From: Cadophora sp. MPI-SDFR-AT-0126
Lineage: Eukaryota; Ascomycota; Leotiomycetes; Helotiales; Ploettnerulaceae
Assembly (NCBI GenBank): GCA_020747065.1
Contig: JAGMVK010000015.1
Location: 1,404,115-1,468,114, forward strand
Direction of reading: 5' to 3'
Length of the DNA stretch: 64,000 nucleotides
Under the pieces are notes generated by a model. The model saw only the letters and a program-made list of their open reading frames with translations. It was not told the DNA's origin and searched no databases. Made by a program: the position numbers and the translations under genes. This document shows positions 57,973 through 64,000 of this stretch, piece by piece (the stretch's first letter is position 1; every line of letters starts with the position of its first letter).

Positions 57973-58137
57973 GGCCCCTTTTGCAGCTCGAAGAGAGAGC
58001 GCGGACCACTTGCGGCTCTGTGCTCCTACGGCGGGCACGGACTTATACTCTGTAGGGTAATATCCTCAGAGGAGTTGGCTAGTTAGTAGTAAGTAATGTC
58101 CCTACTTGTTTACGTCTCTTAGAAGGCTCTGTTTCAG
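57973..58137 (+). promoter_or_regulatory. 5' flank of the intact TLH gene: module relative and possible 5'-UTR intron
   Basis: 57973-58085 aligns in order with the twin-hairpin modules (GGCCCCTTTTGCAGC.., GAGCGCGGACC, CTTGCGGCTCTGTGC, GGGCACGGACTTATA, GTAATATCCTCAGAGG), though the stems are imperfect. GTAAGT at 58089 and TTTCAG ending at 58137 could bound a 49-bp 5'-UTR intron; both words are kept in copy 3. ATG follows at 58155. Confidence 0.5.
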
Positions 58138-58154
58138 TGAGTTCTGTTATTACC

Positions 58155-61100
58155 ATGTCGCTGGATCTCGTTTACAACCCGACCCACCAGGTAGTCGTTT
58201 GCCGGCGCTGCCAGACGTGCCTCGTACCCCGGCAAAGTAGTATCGAACGACACTTGCGGGGCGAGCCGCACCGTCTGCTCGGTCCAGCTCTGAAGGCCCA
58301 CTTAGCATATATCGATGGACTGACGCTACGGGACCTAGAGACCTTGAAGAGGGACCGGCCTAGGGAGTCGGTTGACCCGATCGAGTACCTCCCAATCCAC
58401 GCGGGGTTTCGCTGTCTGCTCTGTCCTCTCGAAGATCCCTTCTACACAATCCGCCTCCCCCGGATACGGGACCACATACCGAGCCATGACGGGAGAAGTG
58501 CGAGGGAGCACAAGTCGACGCCGCTCTGGGAGAGTTGCCGCCTCCAGACTTACTTTGCTAACAATGCCCTGGTGACTTACTTTGCTGTTCTCAAGGGCGT
58601 AGAGACGCCAGACCCAGCCTATTTGACTGTACTGACGGAGCCTGAGAGGGAATTGTTTGTGAAGTTAGAGGGGGATTACCAAGATGTGAAATGCGATCTC
58701 GAGGCGCAAGCAAGTATCGTTCGGGATATTAGAGAGTCCAGGTCGGAAAGGGTGCCATGGCTACACGACGTGACGCGCTTCCCATCCCACATAGTTACGC
58801 TACAGGACGAGGAGATCTGGAGCTCGTACCGACTGCCCCCAAAGAAAGAGCTTGATGCGGGTGGCGAGCATGCTACGGATCCTGATCTCGCCCGAATCCT
58901 GGTTGCAGCTGAGGCTGTCTTAAGAGACGCATACCGGTTATACAGCGACACTTCGCCAGACCGGAAAATGACACAGCAGCGGGCCAATATCCTGAATGAA
59001 TTCTATACTGGGGCGTCGGGCAAAGCAGATGGGTTCCGGTATTACAAGAACGCGTCGACCCTGGTTACCTACTTCACCACTATGAAACAGCTGTTAGTGT
59101 ACTACTACCGAGTAGTATACTGTGAAAGCGGTCATTTCACCCGGGTTCAGCTAGACCAGATACTACCTGGGGATGTTATCCAACCAACTACCCAGCAGAT
59201 CCAGGCCATGGATAAGATCATAGATGCATTGGTTCTTGAAGATGAGGAGGAAGCTGAGCTGGCTTTAAAGCACGCCATTCGGCGACTATACCTGGCCCTG
59301 ATCTGCCATACTGTTGGCAGCGTGCCATTCAAATCGCCCGTCTTGAGTTTCTGCGCCATGTTGAGCAGGAAAGTCCGTGGGAAAGGCCGAGGGTTGTGGG
59401 AGGAGCCGGGGAATTTCAATAGCCACTTATCGGCTCTGACCTGGGCTGCCCAGCTCGTGCTCTTTGACTATGCTTGTTTTCAGGAGCAGGACGATGAAGA
59501 TCAAATCCCTGTCTTTCTTGCCAAGATCTGCAAGAAGTTCTTCCAACAGCTAGCCGAGACACCGTTTGGGCATATTCTGCAATGGCGGCTGTACTTATTC
59601 AAGGTTGGAAAGGCCGCAATTGCTAAGCACCAAGCCCGGTGGTCCCTGGACGGGCAGACAGTGGAATATCGCGGGGTAGAATTGCAGATGTCGCAGATCT
59701 CTGACTTGGTGGCTTCCGAATACCAACGGGCCCATGCCCTGCTTTATGATGAGCTCTTGTTCCAAGCAAAAGACCTGACTCCTATGGAGTCGTGGCGGCT
59801 GAAGGACGACTTGGATCTGGAAGATTTTGGAGGTTCGTGGCTCTCTCATCCCAGTAATGCCGAGTTCTTAGAGGGTGCTGAGCTCGCTCTCTTCCGGCGG
59901 ATCCAAGGCAATGCTGAGCTCCGGGCCATGTTCTTAACCAAGGCTAAGGATGGGAGCATGATCTTGTGTCCTAAGGCTATGGACATCTACGAGTCACACG
60001 CCCAAGAATTCCTACAGCCGTTATTAGTGCTATGTCATGTCCCCGGCGGCCCACCATTGCGAGCGTCCGAGTTGCTATCGATGATGTGGTGCAATAATGC
60101 TCGACAGCGCCACCTATTTATTTGGGAGAAGCTACTAATGATCTATGTTCAGTACCACAAGGGTCAGCAGCAGTCCGGGGCATACAAGGACAACATTCGC
60201 TTTATACCAAAGGCGATTGGGGATTTGGTGCTTCTTTACATTGCATATGTTTTGCCTTTAAGGCAACTGTTCCTCCGACAGCAAAAGCCCGGTGCCCTCA
60301 TCTCTCCGTACCTTTGGGCGAAATTAGACGGGACGGTGTGGGTTGATGAGACACTTTCGGCTTGCTTGCGTAAGGCGTGTACCCGGGCAAAGGTGCCTTG
60401 TTTGCACACTTCCAACTGGCGGCAGTTTGCAGCATCGATTACTAAAGAGAAGTTTTCTACTAAAGAACGGGCCAACTTTGATATTGAGGAGAGCGTCGGG
60501 GAGGATATTGAAGACGAGCTGGATCTTGTTGCCTTGGCTGAACAAAGCAACCACAGCTACCACACTTTTAATCATGCATATGCTGGCACTACTACGCTCA
60601 CCATGAGTGCTTTGCTGCATCGGAATTACCGAGCATCTGAGAGCTGGCATACGTTATTCCGGCTCGATCATATTCTCCAGGGGAAGAGACCACGAGGCGC
60701 CTCAGAGACGCTGTCACTGCGAATGCTTGATGCTTCCAAGCGTGGTCAGCTTCGCCGGAGGGGGGCTTATTCTGAGGCTGACTTACTGGCGGTGGCACGG
60801 AAGTTATACAACAAACCGGACTTGCAATTCAGGGTTCCCGGTCAGCGGAATGGCGTTCTTGCCATCATGGGACCTCATCCAGCCGAGCAAGTGGTTCTGG
60901 TAATAGGAACCGGCTCTGGCAAGACGATAGTTGTTATGATTGGTGCTGCTATTGCAGATGCTGGGACCACCATCCTCGTTTTGCCAATAGTTGCTCTGCG
61001 GGGTGATATGCTGAGACGCTTTCACGAAGTAGGTATCCGGCCCTTGGTCTGGTCGGTTGATTGCAAGCAGTCGGCTTCACTAGTCATTGTGTCAGCTGAA

Positions 61101-61910
61101 GCAGCGTGTACTCAAGGCTTTCTTGAATACTGTCATCTTCAGGTCAGTAAGCAGAAACTCGACCGCATTATCATCGACGAGGGTCATCTCACTATTACGG
61201 CCAGTGATTACCGGCCATGCATGGCCCAACTGGGCTGGTACGTTCGGCAAATTAGGACGCAAACAGTGTGGCTGACAGCAACCCTACCTCCTGTGATGCA
61301 AGAAGAGTTCATTGAGCACAATAAGCTGGTGAAACCCAGGGTTATCCGGGAATCGACCAATCGGCCGAACATCAAGTACATGGTCAGCTTGGAGACCGGA
61401 CCGGGTGCCTTGGTTGAGAGAGCTGCCGACCTGGTACAGGCATACTGGCCCAAGCAGGAGATCTTTGACCACTCCCGCGATAAGATCATTATCTACTGCC
61501 GGACTCGGGAGGAAGTAGCACAGCTTGCCGATATTCTCAAGTGTCCCTTGTACACGTCAAGATCCGGAACCGAAGAGGAGAAAGCTGCCATCATCTCTGG
61601 GTGGCTTGGTAATAGAGATCAGCCGGTGATTGTAGCTACATCTGCTCTTGGGATCGGATTTGATTATCCGTTCGTCCGCTGGGTGATCCATGTCGATGGG
61701 CCCGATAAGCTGACTGATTTCTCTCAGGAGTCTGGAAGAGCTGGGCGGGATGGAAGTAAGGCTTCTTCTATTGTTCTCCTGCATGCCGGGTGGAAGCCTC
61801 AGGTTGATGGACACCTGTCCGCGGATCGAGAGGCTATGCAGCTCTATCTCACACAGCAATACTGTTCCCGTGGTATTCTGAGCCAGTTCTTGGATGCTCA
61901 ATCCGATTAG
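58155..61910 (+). CDS. Telomere-linked RecQ-type helicase with OrsD fingers and tyrosine-recombinase-like domain, 1251 aa
   Basis: ATG 58155 (MSLDLVYNPTHQ) is preferred over the upstream GTG. Residues ~16-111 form an OrsD-like domain: CRRCQTC..H..H, then CLLC with HIPSH. Residues ~630-815 match tyrosine-recombinase boxes: LRASELLSMMW (635-645, Arg636), YHKGQQQSG (Lys669), IRFIP, HTSNWRQF (Arg756) and NHSYHTFNHAYAG (His800, candidate Tyr809). The helicase has GTGSGKT (918-924), LDRIIIDEGHLT (DEGH at 1008-1011), WLTATLPP, IIIYCRTREE, ATSALGIGFDYPFVRWVIH and QESGRAGRDG (1191-1200), all RecQ-type. No HRDC domain. It ends at TAG 61908-61910, and the same frame continues into a Cys-rich domain. Known relatives are subtelomeric TLH genes of fungi. 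The recombinase-like call is my inference from motif order, supported by the same boxes in copy 1. Confidence 0.88.
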   Translation: MSLDLVYNPTHQVVVCRRCQTCLVPRQSSIERHLRGEPHRLLGPALKAHLAYIDGLTLRDLETLKRDRPRESVDPIEYLPIHAGFRCLLCPLEDPFYTIRLPRIRDHIPSHDGRSAREHKSTPLWESCRLQTYFANNALVTYFAVLKGVETPDPAYLTVLTEPERELFVKLEGDYQDVKCDLEAQASIVRDIRESRSERVPWLHDVTRFPSHIVTLQDEEIWSSYRLPPKKELDAGGEHATDPDLARILVAAEAVLRDAYRLYSDTSPDRKMTQQRANILNEFYTGASGKADGFRYYKNASTLVTYFTTMKQLLVYYYRVVYCESGHFTRVQLDQILPGDVIQPTTQQIQAMDKIIDALVLEDEEEAELALKHAIRRLYLALICHTVGSVPFKSPVLSFCAMLSRKVRGKGRGLWEEPGNFNSHLSALTWAAQLVLFDYACFQEQDDEDQIPVFLAKICKKFFQQLAETPFGHILQWRLYLFKVGKAAIAKHQARWSLDGQTVEYRGVELQMSQISDLVASEYQRAHALLYDELLFQAKDLTPMESWRLKDDLDLEDFGGSWLSHPSNAEFLEGAELALFRRIQGNAELRAMFLTKAKDGSMILCPKAMDIYESHAQEFLQPLLVLCHVPGGPPLRASELLSMMWCNNARQRHLFIWEKLLMIYVQYHKGQQQSGAYKDNIRFIPKAIGDLVLLYIAYVLPLRQLFLRQQKPGALISPYLWAKLDGTVWVDETLSACLRKACTRAKVPCLHTSNWRQFAASITKEKFSTKERANFDIEESVGEDIEDELDLVALAEQSNHSYHTFNHAYAGTTTLTMSALLHRNYRASESWHTLFRLDHILQGKRPRGASETLSLRMLDASKRGQLRRRGAYSEADLLAVARKLYNKPDLQFRVPGQRNGVLAIMGPHPAEQVVLVIGTGSGKTIVVMIGAAIADAGTTILVLPIVALRGDMLRRFHEVGIRPLVWSVDCKQSASLVIVSAEAACTQGFLEYCHLQVSKQKLDRIIIDEGHLTITASDYRPCMAQLGWYVRQIRTQTVWLTATLPPVMQEEFIEHNKLVKPRVIRESTNRPNIKYMVSLETGPGALVERAADLVQAYWPKQEIFDHSRDKIIIYCRTREEVAQLADILKCPLYTSRSGTEEEKAAIISGWLGNRDQPVIVATSALGIGFDYPFVRWVIHVDGPDKLTDFSQESGRAGRDGSKASSIVLLHAGWKPQVDGHLSADREAMQLYLTQQYCSRGILSQFLDAQSD

Positions 61911-61919
61911 CGGTGGTGT

Positions 61920-62528
61920 ATGCCGGGTGAAGAGAGGTGTCAGGTTTGCCGCGAGCCCCATACCGAAGCGCGACCCGCCGACGTTGTATTTGCCTTGCCG
62001 CAAAGAGTAGAGATGGAATTCACCGGGCCAGAAGAGGTCTTACGGCAGGATCATGTCCGAGAGCAGGTCCTTGATAGTTATGAGAGCGACCTCGAGATTA
62101 TGGTAGGGCTGTGCCTCTACTGCCGGATCGAGGGCCGCAGGTTCGACCATGCGCCAGGCAAATGCTCACGGCGGTTCCGGTGGATCCGTGCTAAGCAAGA
62201 GGCGTACCGTACACGAGACCGAGAGGACAAGGAGTGGATCGGGCGGTATGTGGCATGCTGGCAGTGCTACCAGCCACAAGATATCTGTCGGGTAGCAGAT
62301 CCAGAACATGAAGAGACCGAGTGCCGCTTCCCTGACATGGTGATGCCGCTCTGCTACGGAGTGTATTGCCGGCCTGGAGGCGAGGAGTGGCTGCGGAAGC
62401 ATTTCCAGCGCTCTTTTCAGAGCGAACTGGAATATATGCTATGGCTAGGGGAAACGGCATCACTTGGGGGGAACGAGTGTATTGAAGCTAACTGTGTAGC
62501 GGCGCTTGCATTAGCAGAGTTTGGATAA
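61920..62528 (+). CDS. Cys-rich C-terminal part of the TLH protein, separated by one TAG, 202 aa
   Basis: In the same frame as the helicase; only TAG and nine bases (RWC) separate the two ATG-to-stop readings. The sequence opens MPGEERCQVCREPH, then MVGLCLYCRIEGRRFDH, YVACWQCYQPQDICRV and ETECRFPD: repeated C-x2-C pairs with His, likely zinc-binding. In other TLH proteins I recall such a region continuing directly from the helicase, so I read this as its C-terminus cut off by a CAG to TAG change, by stop readthrough, or by a base error. If translated separately it would start at 61920. The frame is open to TAA/TAG-free end at 62526-62528 (TAA). Confidence 0.7.
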   Translation: MPGEERCQVCREPHTEARPADVVFALPQRVEMEFTGPEEVLRQDHVREQVLDSYESDLEIMVGLCLYCRIEGRRFDHAPGKCSRRFRWIRAKQEAYRTRDREDKEWIGRYVACWQCYQPQDICRVADPEHEETECRFPDMVMPLCYGVYCRPGGEEWLRKHFQRSFQSELEYMLWLGETASLGGNECIEANCVAALALAEFG

Positions 62529-63654
62529 GCTTATTTTGCACGTTTAATATAAAATAATAATAGGATTATATTATCCTTATAATATCAAAGAATATAAAGA
62601 CTATTTATATAAGATCGGTGTATTAAGAGATTATTTAAACTTTTTAAATAATATTCTATTCTAATTAATCCTAATTAAACAAGATAGATTAATTACCTTT
62701 CGACTTGAATAGAATAGTATTTAAATTATTAGTTGAATAATATTTAATTATTTAACCGGTGATACACGTTTTGACTTTTATTATAAAATAGCTTAAATAT
62801 ATATTATAATTATAACTTTATCTTTATTTAATAAAGCAAATACTATCTTGCTTTTATATATAATAAGTTAAGTAAGAATTTTATGAAATAATTTATAAAT
62901 TATATTTAAGGTAGTTTAATAAAGAATAGTTAACTAATTTCTTTGAGTTTACTGTATATTACTAAGCTATTATTTATATAATAGTTTATCTTAATTAGAT
63001 ACCAGTTCAATAAAATAGATTAATAATAAAAACGCTTAATTAGAATAGAATACTGAGCATTATTTTATTTTATTTATTTAATACGTTGTGTAATATAAAC
63101 AGGTAAGAGATAAGCTCTAAGTCTAAGAACTCAGAACTACTTAAAACGAAAGGTGCGACGACTTATAATATTAGTAAAAATATAAAGTAACGGCTAATAA
63201 AGTCAAGGCGAAGTAATGAAGAAATAGAGTAGTATAACTACTAATAAGATTAAGGCGAAGTAAAGGATAAAGAGAAGAAGATAATTAGGGTTAATAAGAT
63301 TAAGACGAAGTAAAGTATTAGTCCACAGGTCCTTACATAAGTATACTTTAGTCTGAAAAGGGGGTGTGGATTAGGATCAGGAGCTAGAGCCTAGCCGGAC
63401 TAGTTTCGGAGGGTATTCGGTGGGGTCTCGTAGTATATAGTCTGACTCTCCTCGTACTCTCTTAGGAATTACACAGATTTTTAACTATACCTTTAAAGCT
63501 CTGTCAACCATACTGATATATCATTATATTACGTAGTACATGAACCGGTACTGCACCGATATAAAGGAAAAGAAAAAAGTGGAGAAGGGTTAATAAAGAA
63601 AAAGATAAAGAAAAAAGGAAAGTTTTAATATAAAAGGATTATTTAAAAAGGATT
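62529..63654. other. AT-rich telomere-proximal DNA, no gene
   Basis: Strong RIP-like composition begins right after the TLH stop. A short tandem with TAATAAGATTAAGGCGAAGTAA-type units occurs at about 63190-63315. No ORFs of note. Confidence 0.6.
63321..63482. repeat. Dispersed repeat, copy near the telomere
   Basis: GTCCACAGG with TACATA at the left, AGTATATAGTCTGACTCTCC, CTCTTAGGAATTACACAGATTT at the right (given in pieces); the same block order as 5541-5673. Confidence 0.55.
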
Positions 63655-63900
63655 AGGGTTGTGTTATTTTAGTATTAAGGTTGTGTTATTTAAGCGTGTT
63701 ATTTGAGTATTGACGGGGTGTTATTTAAGGGTTATTTGGGTATATTATTTGAGTATTTTATTTAAGTTTTATTTAAGTTTTATTTAAGTTTTATTTGAGT
63801 GTTTTATTTGAGTATTTAAGTATTTTATTTGAGTATTTTATTTGTTTTATTTAAGTGTTTTATTTAAGTGTTTTATTTAAGTTTTATTTGTGTGTGTTAT
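63655..63900. repeat. Telomere-adjacent degenerate repeat of TTTTATTTAAG-type units
   Basis: Tandem units of about 10-15 bp built on TTTTATTTAAG, GTTTTATTTGAG and TGTTATTTAAG, with occasional GTGTGTTAT. The strand is G/T-rich with almost no C, the same strand asymmetry as the telomere it leads into. Confidence 0.8.
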
Positions 63901-64000
63901 TTAGGGTAGGGTTAGGGTTAGGGTTAGGGTTAGGGTTAGGGTTAGGGTTAGGGTTAGGGTTAGGTAGGGTTAGGGTTAGGGTTAGGGTTAGGGTTAGGGT
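63901..64000 (+). repeat. Telomere, (TTAGGG)n
   Basis: About 100 bp of TTAGGG with two short variant units (TAGGG at about 63907 and 63965). The G-rich strand runs 5'->3' to the window edge, so this is the right chromosome end. Confidence 0.98.

Noticed and set aside
1..64000. CRISPR arrays, bacterial operons, riboswitches
   Set aside because: No direct-repeat/spacer pattern; splicing, RIP and TTAGGG telomere show a fungal nuclear chromosome, where these are not expected.

Overview
This window is the right-hand end of a filamentous ascomycete (Pezizomycotina-type) chromosome. It finishes in about 100 bp of TTAGGG repeats read 5'->3' toward the edge. Most of it shows heavy repeat-induced point mutation (RIP): long AT-rich stretches, glutamine codons turned into TAA/TAG, few CpA/TpG dinucleotides, and pseudogenes recognisable only through dense stops. 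Spliceable introns are short (44-100 bp), with GT..AG borders and CTAAC/CTAAT/CTGAT branch motifs. No genus is assigned.

Region 1 (1-10.8 kb) is RIP-degraded DNA with recognisable gene wrecks: a fungal-specific transcription factor (~1.74-2.99 kb), the membrane-anchor tail of a surface protein (3.26-3.55 kb, minus strand), a truncated Tc1/mariner-type transposase (4.38-4.99 kb), a GC-richer solo-LTR candidate (7.65-8.07 kb) and an isocitrate lyase/PEP mutase superfamily pseudogene (8.17-9.20 kb). Region 2 (10.87-32.31 kb) is a three-deep nest of LTR retrotransposons. A Ty3/gypsy chromovirus A (10871-32308, +) was split by a Ty1/copia element B (15735-30439, +), which was split by a second gypsy copy C of A's family (22589-29116, minus). 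A later solo LTR (13417-13620, perfect 5-bp target duplication) sits inside A and escaped RIP.

Region 3 (32.4-41.4 kb) is an island of ordinary base composition with two intact genes: a three-exon predicted PD-(D/E)XK/Uma2-like protein (32804-34110, +), and a 1290-residue BNR/Asp-box propeller protein with a His/Cys-rich segment (35959-39909, minus, one intron).

Region 4 (41.4-64 kb) is the true subtelomere, built around telomere-linked helicase (TLH) genes. Two RIP-degraded copies of one TLH subfamily (41.4-44.9 and 45.1-47.25 kb) and one truncated copy of another (52.99-54.7 kb) lead to a near-intact gene at 58155-62528. Its layout is OrsD-like zinc fingers, a tyrosine-recombinase-like domain, a RecQ helicase and a Cys-rich C-terminus; one in-frame TAG separates the last two. 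The two truncated TLH copies end abruptly at a near-identical 115-bp GC-rich twin-hairpin module, and diverged relatives of that module lie just upstream of the TLH starts. Each truncated copy is followed by a block containing ~180-bp tandem arrays and tRNA-like genes with 3' hairpins and T-tracts (three in all), which look like RNA polymerase III units. A divergent pair of lightly RIP-mutated unknown genes (50.1-52.5 kb) and a small intact two-exon gene (56966-57231) complete the region. Degenerate telomere-adjacent repeats precede the telomere.

Inferred history: subtelomeric blocks carrying a TLH gene, a pol III unit and a tandem array were duplicated and RIPed, leaving the telomere-proximal TLH as the only nearly functional copy. 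The gypsy/copia nest formed separately and was RIPed, and at least one solo LTR inserted afterwards.
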